Positions 1 through 12,122 of a DNA stretch of 64,000 nt are shown here, one piece after another. The notes under the pieces are model-generated. The model worked only from the letters and a program-made list of their open reading frames with translations, did no database searches and was not told where the DNA came from. The stretch is from Mesostigma viride (lineage: Eukaryota; Streptophyta; Mesostigmatophyceae; Mesostigmatales; Mesostigmataceae), in NCBI GenBank assembly GCA_009746045.1, contig RPFO01000015.1, forward strand, positions 2,571,998 through 2,635,997, read 5' to 3'. Every line of letters starts with the position of its first letter. Position 1 is the stretch's first letter. Made by a program: the position numbers and the translations under genes.

Positions 1-741
1 TGCCGACTAGGGTCGAACCTAGTGAGCACGAGAAAGTTTGGCAAAAGAAATATGGTATAAAAAGATACGTGCAAAAAGAGATAGATACCTAAGGTGGTTT
101 GAAGTCCATACCTTCCGGCACACCTCTGTATGTGTATGCGAGGGTGCCGACAATTGAGATCTAGAGTAATATTGGTGACATTGGGGTATATATCGATGGA
201 TGCTGTAAGTAATTATATTTTTAATATATATATCGATGGATGTGTGTGTCCGATGGCATAACGTAACGATGGTTACCACGGACATGGTTAGAGGTCGATC
301 AGCCCTATGTTCGACCCGTAGTTCGGCCCACTACAGTAACGGAAATTAAGCGTGGAATATTCGCATGGAATGTTCCGGGCCACAAGGGTTGGAACAGCAG
401 TGCCGACCTAGTGGCACTGCTTGGCATAAAGGTGTGCGAGGACGATGGACAAGACAGTCGTTCGTCAATCCGCCGACTCACCCACCTCAGTTAATCTGAG
501 CTACGAATCTATTCCTTTTAATACAATCATGTCCAACACATATCCTTGTACAACTGCAATTGCAAGAATACAAGAAGGTAATTAATATAATGCCTCTGGG
601 CCTACGCTGTGATGACAGCAAGTAGCCCATAGAATATGATCCCCCTTCCTACTCAGGCAGGCAACAAACCGGGACGATGGTCCCGTAGATAGAAACGATC
701 TTTCCCAACGTGCCTGGCCGATGGGTTTGGCACGTTACACT
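1..741. repeat. LTR-like unit R1, cut by window start
   Basis: This is the first of two near-identical tandem units; the other starts at 768. The full unit begins AGTGTAGCGTGCC and ends GGCACGTTACACT, an imperfect 13-bp inverted terminal repeat with TG...CA nested one dinucleotide inside. The window opens a few bases into this copy. R1 and R2 differ mainly by a short AT-rich insertion near 205-245 and small length changes. The sequence reads as a non-coding LTR with no convincing ORF. Whether it belongs to the Gypsy fossil to the right or to another LTR family cannot be decided here. Confidence 0.6.
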
Positions 742-767
742 GCGATCTTCCCCGATGGGGGGGGAGG
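742..767. other. Short linker between tandem LTR-like units
   Basis: A 26-bp linker separates the two LTR-like units. It ends in an eight-G run followed by AGG, which looks like a polypurine tract directly before the AGTGTAG start of the next unit. If so, this is all that remains of an internal region and the + strand would be the element's sense strand. The inference rests only on composition and position. Confidence 0.4.
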
Positions 768-1415
768 AGTGTAGCGTGCCGACTAGGGTCGAACCTAGTG
801 AGCACGAGAAAGTTTGGCAAAAGAAATATGGTATAAAAAGATACGTGCAAAAAGAGATAGATACCTAAGGTGGTTTGAAGTCCATACCTTCCGGCACACC
901 TCTGTATGTGTATGCGAGGGTGCCGACAATTGAGATCTAGAGTAATATTGGTGACATTGGGATATATATCGATGGATGTGTGTGTCCGATGGCATAACGT
1001 AACGATGGTTACCACGGACATGCATGGTTAGAGGTCGATCAGCCCTATCTATGTTCGACCCGTAGTTCGGCCCACTACAGTAACGGAAATTAAGCGTGGA
1101 ATATTCGCATGGAATGTTCCGGGCCACAAGGGTTGGAACAGCAGTGCCGACCTAGTGGCACTGCTTGGCATAAAGGTGTGCGAGGACGATGGACAAGACA
1201 GTCGTTCGTCAATCCGCCGACTCACCCACCTCAGTTAATCTGAGCTACGAATCTATTCCTTTTAATACAATCATGTCCAACACATATCCTTGTACAACTG
1301 CAATTGCAAGAATACAAGAAGGTAATTAATATAATGCCTCTGGGCCTACGCTGTGATGACAGCAAGTAGCCCATAGAATATGATCCCCCTTCCTACTCAG
1401 GCAGGCAACAAACCG

Positions 1416-2032
1416 AGTTGTGAGAGAGTGAATGCCCTGAATTCCGCCATGGTTCTTGCAGGAATGTTGCCTTTATTAAGAATAAGGAACACAGACGTAA
1501 GTCACGTCACTTCCAAGACTGCACGCAGCACAGACGACAGGGTCGCAGTGCCAAGAGAACGTGCACGCAAGAACTAGCGTCCCGGTGCTACCAAGTCACA
1601 CATATAGCTTGCTAGGGACGCGTCCAAGTATTCAGCTGCACTGTCACAGCTGAACTGTCAATCAATTGATTACACAGACTCTGGCACGCCTTTGGCGCGC
1701 AGATCTATCAATTGTCCATACGGCTAGTCCTGTGGACCTATCCGTACACTACTCAGCATCAATTGTCTCATAGGTCCTGGCGCGCTACAGCACGCCTACC
1801 TATCAATTGACCATCAAGTCCTGTACAAGTCCTGTCAACGTCCTGCGGACTATCAAAGTGACACTTGTACATCCTGTGTCCGTACGCGCCCACAGTGGCG
1901 CGCCGGGTACTGTCGGCACAGCCTAGGAAACGTCATAACTTTTACGTTCCTTAACCAAATGAGGCGTTCAAGGTGCCGTTGGAAAGAGCGTAACAATCTC
2001 TATCCATCTAACGTAAATCCTTTACGTTAACT
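1416..2032 (-). repeat. 3' LTR of element 1
   Basis: A 617-bp terminal repeat nearly identical to 8,656-9,274. On the + strand it starts AGTTGTGAGAG and ends TTTACGTTAACT, so the ends are AGTT...AACT rather than TG...CA. On the coding strand it is preceded by a purine-rich tract (2,033-2,056) ending GGGATTGG, the expected place for plus-strand priming. Confidence 0.9.
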
Positions 2033-2056
2033 CCAATCCCTTCTTTTCTTTAGGGA
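2033..2056 (-). promoter_or_regulatory. Polypurine tract of element 1
   Basis: On the coding strand the bases before the 3' LTR read AAAGAAAAGAAGGGATTGG, then AGTTAAC. The related element A at 50,036-50,057 has AAAAGAAGAAAGGGTTGG before AGTTAGC. The matching position and composition in two diverged families support both the tract and the AG LTR boundary. Confidence 0.75.
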
Positions 2057-2981
2057 TCACATCCCCTGCCAGGGACCCTTGAAGTAGCTTGAAATGTCCT
2101 TCACTCCAGCTTGAAGCTTGAACAGATGTCTTTAATGGCCATTGCCATTCCCCCAGCCTTTTCTTTTAAGGAACTGGAAAAGAAACAGATCTGCCACAGG
2201 GAAAACCATTCCATGAGAAATGGATAAAAACCTATGGAAGTGGCATTACAGAGTACCACCAGATATTAGAACACACAAAATTAAATACATACAGGTTAAT
2301 TCTATGAGGTCTTCTCCAGGAATTAATCCCATCACCTCGGTAGAGCCTCCAGTACAATGACCTTCTGGCGGTGAGTTACATTAATCCCAGATACTAATCC
2401 CATAAAACCCAGTACATATTCAATATAAGTACAATAAATCCATGACAATTAAAATACCACTTGACAAAGTAAGGCGTATTACAATAGTTTGCCTGTCATT
2501 CTCTCAACAGGGGTCTATTGGCGCCCGTCTTACGGCGCCCGTCTACTTGCCAGATGGTAAACTGCCACAGCAAACAAATGACAAAATGAAACACATAGGC
2601 AACAATTAAATCCTGCCCTGGGGAACTAGGGAAGTCTGAACAGGCAAACACCTGAACAGGCCAGCTTGTAGAAACATAATACCAGGGAATCGAACCCCGC
2701 CCTATAAACCCCAGAATAAAGGTTCCCAGACCATTGTGAGAGGTATGTACAAATATACATTTCTTTTAAAATAGAATACATGGTCTGTAATGGACCTGTC
2801 AACCTTGTGTAGTCAACAGCATGAACCCCAGCCAAAACCTGGCTGTATCCTGATTAAAATCAGAGTGAGTGTACCATGGTCCATGAGCCTTAGTACAGAC
2901 TAAAATACAGGTATTATGCCAGTCACAATGCTGACACTACCACACAATCTGCTCTCCAATGCCCTATAACCAGGCACCAGC

Positions 2982-5900
2982 TTAGACAGCTTGCTGAGAT
3001 GGGTCCATCAGAGACTGAAGAACCTTGTATTGCACTGCTGCCTTCTGCACTAGCTTGGTCAAAGCATCAGCAGGATTGTCAACCCCAGGGATATGCTCAA
3101 TATTGGCCAAGGAGGACAATTCCTTAAGAAGGAGATAATCCAAGTCCCTACTTCTGGCCATCTGCCTGTGCACAAACTGCACCATCCCCATGGAGTCTGT
3201 TTTTAGAAGAGTGGTAACCTGAAGTGGCCAAGGAGTGTTAGAAGTCATCTGATGAAGCAACTCCTTCAGATAAAGGCTTGTGTGAATGCCTTCACAAATA
3301 GCCCTGCATTCTGCCACATCACTGCTGACAGCCACCCGTTTGTGCAGGCGACTAAACCAGCTCACCAAACTCCCCAGGCCTTCCTGTCTGAGCACAAAGA
3401 GCCCTGCAGCCCTGCCCCTGACCTTGGAGACCTGCCTGCTGTCCATTGAGCTATCCACATACAGCTCCATGCAAATGGGTTGTGATAAATCCACTGCAGA
3501 CAACAGAATGCCAGATGAAGCCCTGACCTGATCAGCCACCTTGGCAGACCCTAGCTCCACCAGCATGTCATCAGGCAACCTGGCTATGACCATAAGGTCT
3601 GGCCTGGAAATGCCTGCCACCCAAGCAACCATGCCCCTCACCATGGGACACAGTGCCTGTGTGATGGTTGGAGGAAGCTTGCTAATGAGGGTCTCTTGAT
3701 AATCATTGCCCCCCACCAGCAGCATACGCCACTCCCCCCCTTCTTCACCAGTGTGGCCTCCATGCCCACAAACAGTAGAGGCTCATTCTCCACCTGCCAT
3801 TGCTCCCTACCCAGAGGAAACTTGGACTTAATGATGGAGATCAGCTCCTTAAGCCACGACGTGGGAGCTATCAGATGTAGGTCATCCCCGTGCAGCGAAG
3901 CATACACTGGTAGGCCTTCCCATTGCCCCAGAAACAGACAGGGGTCTACAGGAGAGACCTTCAAGTTGCAATGCTCCTTCAGGAAACGGTTGAGAGTCTC
4001 CCTCCAGATTATTGGACTTGACCTCAGGCCCTCCAGGCCCTTGAGGATTTTAAGGAACTCAGTGTGAATGTCCCTTTTCCATACAGCAGGCACCCTGACA
4101 TAGAAAGGCGTCTTGCCCTCCCACTTTTCCTGTGCCACATCTGCATCCCCCTCCAGAAATGCCCTCTTGAAGTCTACCACCACTGAGCCATAGTCCAAGC
4201 CCTTGTTGAGAAGGCCTAGAAATACACACAGCAGCAGCCTCCAAGTGTCATGCAGCATGCCAGGGGTATACAACTCCTCAGCAGTGCACTCACCAGTACC
4301 CTTGAACTCATTCAGCACTGGCCTGACATGTGGTACCTTGACCCCGTCCACCTCCTTCATCTTGATGACAAACTTGAGCTTGAGTAGACGTCGTGCAGGA
4401 GGCAGGTCATTGACAGGTTCCACGCATTTCTTGGAGATCCAGTCCTCCCCAGATTTAATCAGACCCAGTGTGACCTGGGGACACATAATGGGAGAGGACA
4501 TGAGCTTCACCAGGCCTTGGTAGTTGATAGGGCTGTGTCCAGCAAGTGAGTGAGGACCAATGCCCAAACTGCTTGGATGACTAGCAGCTGGCAATATGAG
4601 GTCATCAACCAAGGGCTCCTGCCCCTGGCACACTTGCACACGCTTAACCGTCCTGGTTACTGCACGTGATAGGTGAGTGGTCCTGAAATTAATCAGTGGG
4701 ACCTGACCAGCCCCTTCCTTAGTCAGGAGAGAGGACGTGATCACTACCCCATCCTGGCATAGGAAATTCTGCCCCAGAAGAGCAGGTCCCTGATAGCCCT
4801 CCAAGACACAAAATGCAGTGTCCTGTCCAAGGATAGGAATAGATACCTCACCCAGTACCTTCACGTGTACCCCGCCACTGAAGTCAGACACAAACTGATA
4901 GCTGGGTTCAGTCATGCTGTACCCTGCTGCAGCCTGGTCCCAATGATGGAAACCTGAGAATTAGTGTCTACCTCTAAGGCAGTGTCCAGCCCCAGATTGC
5001 CATGCCACCTGAGCTTGGCTACCTTGGGCTGCTTCTTGGCTCTTTGTAGAGCCCCAATCAATCCAGCCAAACTTGTCCCCCTGGGCTTGGTTAGTGCCTT
5101 GGGCTTGACAGTTGACTCCCCAGCTGTTGACCTTGCAGCCTGTTCAACAAGTACCTCTGCAACCTGGCCAGGGCTGACAGATTCCCCTGCAACAGATGTG
5201 GTCGTTGCGTCAGTGATGTCACTTGGGACCTGAAAATCCTGCAGATCCTGTGAGCCTTGTGCCTGACTGCCCTCATTCATCAGGTTAGGCTTGACATATG
5301 ACCAACTCAGCCGGTGTACATGCTTTGGTTCGTCCTCCATGCTGACCAAGCATGCGTGGCTAGCTTCATCAACCTGGGTAACCACCCCAGGACTCCAGCT
5401 ACCACGTTTGCCATAAAGGCTAGGTTCCTTCCAAGCTAGGACCTTCTGACCCACTTGTGGCTCCAGCATCTTCCAACCCCGGTCCTTCTCCCTCAGCTTG
5501 GCAAAGGTGACATGTGCAGCATGTTTCCAGCCCTCCAGCACATGTGGTGGGCACAGGCCATGATATAGACCCATTGGGCTGACAGCAACTCCATCATAGT
5601 AGAAGTTAACCCTGCTGTTCAGCTGCTGCTCCACGTTCCTCAGCCATGCACTCCTGACAAGTGCAGGTGCAGACAAGGGTACCCAGTCTTCAGAGATGAT
5701 CAATTTCTTGACCTCCTGGATTGCCCTCTCGATAGCACCCTGCTGCCCATGAGCCTCCCTAGGTGTAACCAGCAACTCAGGAAGGGTAGGATCACCCTTG
5801 AGATGCTGAAACTGCATGTCCACCTGGATCCTTGTGGTAGGAAACTTGGCTCTTACATTCTGCAGGGCAGCCAGCAAGTACCTGTTCTTCATAGAAGGTA

Positions 5901-6465
5901 AATGCTCTAGCACCTTGTATTTTGTGTACCTGTCCACGCACACCAACAGTTGCATGCCCCTGATGTGTTGGATATCACACTGCAGATCACCAATGCTCTG
6001 AGGTAGAGCTTTGGCATGTGATTTCCTGGGCTTGTTGGAGGACAACTGGCACTTACACCGTGAGGCAGCTTGCTGACACGCCTTGAGAAGGGGTGCCCTG
6101 CCCATACGGAAGGCAAAGTTGTTTGACAGAGAAGTGGCATGCCCAAACATGTTGTGGATTCGGGCACCCAACTCCTGGTACACAGAGGAAGCAGTCCCTG
6201 GCACAGTCAGGACTGTGCTGTCAGGTTGTCCAGCATCACCATGCTGACTTCCATCCTGTTCTGACTCAGAGCCTGAGTCACCCTGCTCATGCCCAACACC
6301 TGGACCGCCAGCAGGGACCACATGCATACCACCAGAGGCCTTCACACCCCTCTGTGGTTGTACATTGGTTTCTCTCAAAATGAGAGGTCCACCCTCGTGC
6401 CCAGCACGAGGATGCATGGGGTCAGACATTCTTACAGCTGCACCAGCTGTCAAGGACGTCTTCAT
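2982..6465 (-). pseudogene. pol region of element 1: integrase, protease, RT, RNase H
   Basis: Integrase lies at about 5,300-6,190. It has an HHCC-type zinc-binding start (HNMFGHAT) and a DDE core with QCDIQHI, IQVDMQF and GAIERAIQEV. A retropepsin-like segment follows at about 4,750-4,975, with DTNSQVSII, a beta-rich stretch and ALLGQNFL (the ILG-type motif). RT lies at about 3,640-4,450, with VVVDFKRAFLEGD as motif A and LHGDDLHLIAP (near 3,880) in place of the usual Copia YVDD. RNase H lies at about 2,982-3,480, with LYVDSSMD, AECRAI and VDNPADALTK. Elements A and B have the same domains in the same order. The region is a fossil carrying some of the element's few breaks. Confidence 0.85.
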
Positions 6466-6597
6466 AGGAACCTGTACCTCTCCAGGTGACCTGGGGCCAC
6501 CCTGAACCTGGAGATCACCCTCTTGTTGCCCAGATATAAAATCTGCATTGGAGCACCTGGCCTCCCCCTGGGTGAATTAAGGTGTGTAGGGGTTGCC

Positions 6598-7721
6598 TCA
6601 GACAGTCACTGCTCCTTGTTGTCTTCTTGCTGACTGCCCTTTGAAGGCTGGCCTGCCTGGGACTTGTTGTTGTTCTTGTTTGTTTTTGTTGTTATTCTTG
6701 TTGCTGCCCTGGCCCTGGGTCTTCTTGAAGCTGGGACACTCCTTCTTGATGTGCCCCCACCCCTTGCACAGGTAGCATTGTATCTTTGACTTGCCCTGGC
6801 CACTGCCCCCGTTGTCAGACGCGTTGCCCTGCTTGGGCTGACCACCCACCCGCCTGAACACCGACTTGGAGTGTGACCTCCCGTCAGGGTCGGGTGAATG
6901 ATTGGCCTTCCGCTTGTTGTGGTTGCCCCTACGCCCTCCTTGGCTTCTGTCAGCCTCGGACGATTTGGAGCCACCCTGGGTACGCCCACCTGCCTGGGTA
7001 GCCTTCACTGCTGGCACTCCACCCTCAAACAGCTCCTCTGCCTCGAGTGCTTGTTTGATTATGACCTTGTAGGCCTTGAGGGTTGAGTGTGGGGCACACA
7101 TGACCTTTAAGGAGCCACGTGTAGCCTTGTCCAGCCCAGAAACCTTGAGCCAGTTGGTCAGGGCTATGTTGTCAGCAACATTAAAGCCGTGAGCCCTGCC
7201 CTCCTCAACCATTTTACAATAGTTAAGGAAGTTCTGGATCAGGTCTCCCTTGACCTCCCACCCCTGGTATTTATCCTGCCAATGGATCCCCACTTTCTTC
7301 CTCTGATCCTCTAGCAGCTCCTTTAACTCTGCCACGTAGCTGACCAGGCCTTGTTGGCCTTCTTGCACTCTCTAGTGAGGTCCTTTATCTGATCTGTACA
7401 CTTGCCAAAAGTCTGGCTACCTATCCAGATCTGGTAATAGTTTGTACCACCGTACAAACTTGGAAACCCCTCTAGCCCCTCCACAAACTCCTCAGCCTGC
7501 TTGGGCTTTGAGTCTGACGTGACAGGTTGCAGTTGATTCACAATAAGCAAACCCTGGGTGGTAAGGTCATAACCATGAACAGCTTGTGTATTATTAGGGT
7601 TGTGATGAACATTGGTAATTTCCCCGGTGACACCCACGTCATCTACGTGAGCTGTCCCACTACCAGCACCACCATTATTCCCGCTGGCTGGGGCACCTTT
7701 GCTACGGCGCCCGTCTGCCAT
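6598..7721 (-). pseudogene. gag region of element 1 with zinc knuckle
   Basis: The N-terminal part is Gly/Ser/Asn-rich. A helical capsid-like part follows (YVAELKELLEDQRKKVGIHW and a KVSGLDKATRGSLKVM block), then a basic Gly/Ser/Gln-rich tail with a CCHC knuckle, CYLCKGWGHIKKEC, near 6,735-6,780. This order matches retrotransposon gag. The 50,956-51,571 fragment of the deleted relative closely resembles the capsid part. No protease domain lies between this knuckle and the integrase. Confidence 0.8.
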
Positions 7722-7882
7722 TATGCACTACAAGCTATCCAAAAACACCTCAGCAAAGCAGCAAATAAAGTATGTACACAACTGTCTCAAGTGCCGCCTG
7801 CGCCGGTGTCGCCGCCGCCCCCGCGAATCGCCGCTGAAAATCGACAAAATGCCGACTTGTACGTGAAAACGGGCCGATTTAT

Positions 7883-8631
7883 TCAGTAATCGAGGCCGCG
7901 AAAATCACAGTACTGATAGGAGTACTCTGGATCCTCCATATCCGGCGTGTGTGCCGGACCTGCGCCCGTATGAATCAACACCGGAGTGTTCGCTGCGTTT
8001 TGCGTCGGCTCGAAAATTGCAATTCGCCGACGCGCGACGAGGCGCAGAGGATGAGTAAAATTGAGAGCAACTCCCAACCTGCGGGAATCCACTCGCGCAA
8101 TGCTGCGAGAAAGGCGACCAGGTTGATGAGCACCTGTCGCTCTCGACTTCGCACGCCGCGTGTAAGCAGCGACAGCAAGGCGAGGTCTTGAAATAAATTT
8201 GTCGTAACCACCGGCGCGCCCCCCGTGCGTGTCGATGCCCAGTTTTGCAAATTTCTCTGGTAGCCGGTCAGCGAGGAAATGGCGTTGTCGATCTCCTCGA
8301 TAGCGGTGGTGACCTCAGTTACCGACCGCAAGCCGCCGCGGACCTGGACCGTGAATTGCGAAAGAATGTTTCGAATGGTGTCCAACGGCCCACGAATGGC
8401 CGGCACCAGCTGCGGCAGTTGGGGGTTCTCGGGAAAATCCCCGAGCAATGGGAGTGCTGCGCGCTGCCGACGATGGAGTTCGTCAAGCGAAATCGTGACC
8501 TCGTCAAGCAGTTGTTGCCACGATGGCGCAGCCGGCCTTGGCTCTCGCGGATGCGGAGCCGGTAAGGGGTCAGCCGGCGGAGCAGCTACCTCCTCATCAG
8601 TTGGAATGCGGAATTCCTCAGAATTTGGCAT
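7883..8631 (-). pseudogene. ORF0, extra reading frame upstream of gag (element 1)
   Basis: This ORF of about 250 codons lies between the 5' LTR and gag, starting MPNSEEFRIPTDEE just inside the LTR. It has a Pro-rich acidic N-terminus, then mostly helical sequence (LDELHRRQRAALPLLGD; VTEVTTAIEEIDNAISSL; RERQVLINLVAFL), a Trp-rich WIPAGWELLSI block that is mildly hydrophobic, and a tail with TPVLI, TGAGPA and CDFRGL. All these blocks recur in the deleted relative at 51,850-52,596 although the nucleotides have diverged, so the ORF was once selected for its protein. I recognise no known domain. It could be a gag N-terminal or matrix-like domain, or an accessory protein. Confidence 0.7.
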
Positions 8632-8655
8632 GTTTGGAAAAAGGCGAGTAATACG
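8632..8655 (-). promoter_or_regulatory. Post-LTR segment / candidate primer-binding region of element 1
   Basis: Directly inside the 5' LTR the coding strand reads CGTATTACTCGCC. A tRNA 3'-end primer site would start TGG, and this does not. Element A has CGTACTATTGC and the deleted relative CGTATTACAAGCC at the same place, giving a shared CGTAYTA. Priming by an internal tRNA fragment, as known for Drosophila copia, is one possibility; the primer is unknown. Confidence 0.45.
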
Positions 8656-9274
8656 AGTTGTGAGAGAGTGAATGCCCTGAATTCCGCCATGGTTCTTGCA
8701 GGAATGTTGCCTTTATTAAGAATAAGGAACACAGACGTAAGTCACGTCACTTCCAAGACTGCACGCAGCACAGACGACAGGGTCGCAGTGCCAAGAGAAC
8801 GTGCACGCAAGAACTATAGCGTCCCGGTGCTACCAAGTCACACATATAGCTTGCTAGGGACGCGTCCAAGTATTCAGCTGCACTGTCACAGCTGAACTGT
8901 CAATCAATTGATTACACAGACTCTGGCACGCCTTTGGCGCGCAGATCTATCAATTGTCCATACGGCTAGTCCTGTGGACCTATCCGTACACTACTCAGCA
9001 TCAATTGTCTCATAGGTCCTGGCGCGCTACAGCACGCCTACCTATCAATTGACCATCAAGTCCTGTACAAGTCCTGTCAACGTCCTGCGGATTATCAAAG
9101 TGACACTTGTACATCCTGTGTCCGTACGCGCCCACAGTGGCGCGCCGGGCACTGTCGGCACAGCCTAGGAAACGTCATAACTTTTACGTTCCTTAACCAA
9201 ATGAGGCGTTCAAGGTGCCGTTGGAAAGAGCGTAACAATCTCTATCCATCTAACGTAAATCCTTTACGTTAACT
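8656..9274 (-). repeat. 5' LTR of element 1
   Basis: A 619-bp copy of the repeat at 1,416-2,032, with the same AGTT...AACT ends. The AACCG target duplicate follows at 9,275-9,279. As the upstream LTR on the coding strand it should carry the promoter, but I see no unambiguous TATA box. Confidence 0.9.
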
Positions 9275-9349
9275 AACCGGGACGATGGTCCCGTAGATAG
9301 AAACGATCTTTCCCAACGTGCCTGGCCGATGGGTTTGGCACGTTACACT

Positions 9350-12122
9350 AGAAGGGAGTCATGGAGCTCGTGAAGCAAGGCGGCCCTACAAAGCTCAGGG
9401 ACATACAGCCGCCATTCCTCCGACTGAACACTCACGAACAGGCGCCCATCCTGGAACTTGCAAGGGAAGGCGCCCATCTGCTGGGGATGCGCCCGGATGG
9501 CCTCAAGTGCCGCTTCCTCTGTGACCGTGAAACGACTGATCATCGTCTCTAGGTCCGACATAACTGTGAACGCGTCCGCGGCCGAGTCCTCCGCATCCGT
9601 ACTCGCCTGGTTGACGAATTCTGAGAAGACTGTGGGTGGGCCGAGCGGCTGAAGCTGAAAAATTCCCTGGGGCGGCACCACATGACTATAAGGGGCACGC
9701 GCGTATGCGACCCCTCCCCCTCCCCGGGGGTGGCCACGTCCTCGTGGGCGCTCGGCGCATCCAGGAGTGGTGACAAGTCATCCCTGGTGGTGTGCCCAAG
9801 ATGAAACAGGTGGCGGGCCCGGGGAGACCGTGGCTCCACGCCGTAGGCAGTCCCCGGGGCGGCCACTGGTACACAGGTGGTATGAAGCACGTCCATGTCC
9901 TCGTAGAACCAATAGTCCGCCCGTCGCGAGAGGGCGTCAGGCACCACGTTGTCCGCGCCCTTGACATATTGGATCTTGAACGGCGCAAACTGCGACAAGT
10001 ACTCCATCCACCGCGCTTGGCGGGGCGTCAGATTGGGCTGCACCAGGAGGTGGGTGAGCGGCCGGTGGTCGGTGTGGATCACCAGGCGGTGGGGGTCGAG
10101 ATCCCCCTGCTCACTAATGGCCACCGAAAACTGGGCTCCCAGAAGATGATGACGCCACGTGTGGCAGCTGTAGACTACTGCCAGGAGTTCCTGCTGATGC
10201 ACTCGATAATTCCGCTCCGCCGGAATCATTGTGCGTGAGATGTACTCGATGGGCTGAAGGCCCTTGCCTTGATCCTGCAGGAGAACACCCCCGATGGCCA
10301 CCTTGCTGGCGTCAGTAGCCACGACAAAAGGAAGGGACGGGTCCGGCAGGACGAGGACAGGCGCTGTGGTGAGGTGGCGCTTAAGTGCCTCGAAGGCCTG
10401 TTGGCACTGCTCAGCCCAAAGGAACTGGGTACCCTTCTTGAGAAGAGCGTTGATCGGGGCGGCGATGGTGGCAAACCTCGGAATGAACCGCCGGTAGTAG
10501 GATGCCAACCCCAGGAAACTGCGCACCCCTTTCACGTCCGTGGGGACCGGCCATTGCTGTACGGCCTCGATCTTCTCCGGGTCGGTCGCGATGCCGTCCG
10601 CGGACAGGGTATGGCCCAGAAAGGGCACACAGCGGCCGGCGCGCACCTTGGCCTTCCGCGCCGACAGGTGCTCGTCTTCCATGATCTGCAGCACTGTGTC
10701 AACATCCTCCAGGTGCTCCTCGAACGTCTTGGAGTACACCAGGATGTCGTCCAGGTACGCCAGCGCGCACGTGCGCTTGTAGGTCCATGGTGGGCGCGCC
10801 CCCTTCTGCGGGTCCGTCAGATCCTTGGAGACCTGCGGCAGGTGGGCCGTGCCCATCACCGGACGGAGGATGTCGTTCATCAGCATCTGGAAAGACGCAG
10901 GCGAATTACACAGGCCCATTGCCGCCACCCGAAACTGGTAATGGCCGAAGGGCGTGGCGAACGCGGTCTTGTGGCAGTCTTCCGGCGCGATGCGCAGCTG
11001 CCAAAACCCGTCCGCACAGTCGATGACGGTAAAGCACGTAGCCCCTTGGACACGGTTGAAGATGTCGTCGATCCTCGGTAGAGGATACCGGGACTTGACA
11101 GTGATGGCGTTCAGCTTCCGGTAGTCAGTCACCAGACGCCACTTGCCCCCTGGCTTGGGAACAAGCAGCACGCCCGCTGAGAAGGGGCTGTTGCTGGGTT
11201 CAATGAGCCCGGCGTCGAGCAGCGAAATGAGGATCTTCTTGAGCTCCACCAGCTCGACTGGGCCCATGCGGTACATGGGAGACGAGCTGTCGGCCCGGAA
11301 CCCTCCTGGACCTGGATACGGTGTAGCACCGATCGATTGGGAGGGAACTGGGGTGTGCGATCCGCGAAGAGAGTAGCGCGCTTCTCCAAGACAGCGTTGA
11401 ACCGCGCCAGCTCGTCCGGAGTGAAGCCGACACCGATCTCGTTGAGCATGGCCTGAGTGCTGTCCAGGTCGATACGGTACATCGCATACTCCTTGCCCTT
11501 CCGAAGCTGGCGCGCCAGCGTCTTGCTACTCATCAGGATCTGGGACGCTGGTCGAGGCCCGTCCGCCGAGCGCTCGTGTGTAATGTTATGGACCTCGGCG
11601 GCCTGTGCCTTGTACTCGCTGTCGGGGCACCAGAAGGAACCGTCCGGAAACCAAACTACCCGTCGGCGCACACTGATGTCCACATCCTGCTTGTCCAACC
11701 AGTCCACTCCAATGATGATGTCTGCGGCGCCCAGCGGCGCAATAGTCGCCACCAGGTCCACCGGCGTGCCTTGCAGCACGCCCCGTTGATGTCTGCTAGG
11801 CCCGGCGATTGGTGTCGCCGGCCATCCGAATAGGTGACATGCACTGCCGTGTTGTGCGGTCGTGGAACCAGGCCCAGCCGGCGCACCAGAGCCTCGTTGA
11901 TGAAGGACGTGGAGGCGCCGGTGTCGACCAGAAACTTCACGTCCATGACCGTTTTCTCCTAATCAAATACGGATTAGGGACGGTGGGAGGAACCAGTAAC
12001 CCTCCACTGAAAAGAAACAAATGTCGCGAGCCTCCTTGAGATGCACGCGCCGCCGGTTGGGTGGCCGCGTCTGAAGCCACGTTATTGACGTCTACCTCTA
12101 CTCTAATTGACTCCGCGTCAGG
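9350..12122 (-). mobile_element. Ty3/Gypsy retrotransposon fossil, pol part
   Basis: The order on the - strand is protease (FLVDTGASTSFI, near 11,920), RT (CADGFWQLRIAPED and YLDDILVYS, near 10,750), RNase H (VATDASKVAIGGVLL, near 10,310, and HTDHRPLTHLL), then a spacer ending LLHELHDSLLV at 9,350. The last motif resembles the start of a Gypsy integrase zinc finger, and the rest of the integrase is missing at the junction with R2. PR-RT-RH order and YLDD are Ty3/Gypsy hallmarks. RT-RNase H is open for about 575 codons. The element is also split by the CACTA insertion at 12,123 and has perhaps one to three further breaks. It is older than the CACTA element. Confidence 0.88.

Larger units (their letters stand above)
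1416..9274 (-). mobile_element. Copia-like LTR retrotransposon (element 1), recent fossil
   Basis: The element is 7,859 bp, coding on the - strand, bounded by LTRs at 1,416-2,032 and 8,656-9,274 and by a 5-bp target duplication AACCG. On the coding strand its order is LTR, ORF0, gag with a zinc knuckle, integrase, protease-like domain, reverse transcriptase, RNase H, polypurine tract, LTR. Integrase before RT is the Ty1/Copia layout, but the protease-like domain lies between integrase and RT. The LTRs differ by about two substitutions and one 2-bp length change in about 618 bp, so insertion was recent. The coding region looks broken in roughly three or four places. Bases 2,033-2,981 are 3' non-coding sequence with no ORF I can support. 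Confidence 0.9.
768..9349. repeat. LTR-like unit R2, split by an inserted retrotransposon
   Basis: The second tandem unit covers 768-1,415 and resumes at 9,280-9,349. The gap holds a complete 7.86-kb Copia-like element flanked by AACCG (1,411-1,415 and 9,275-9,279). Removing the insert and one AACCG copy restores the uninterrupted sequence seen in R1 near 665-675, so R1 serves as an empty-site reference. The right end, TTACACT, abuts the truncated Gypsy fossil at 9,350. Confidence 0.65.

Noticed and set aside
10269-11081. 270-codon + strand frame across the Gypsy RT
   Set aside because: Antisense to a clear RT-RNase H reading frame on the - strand.
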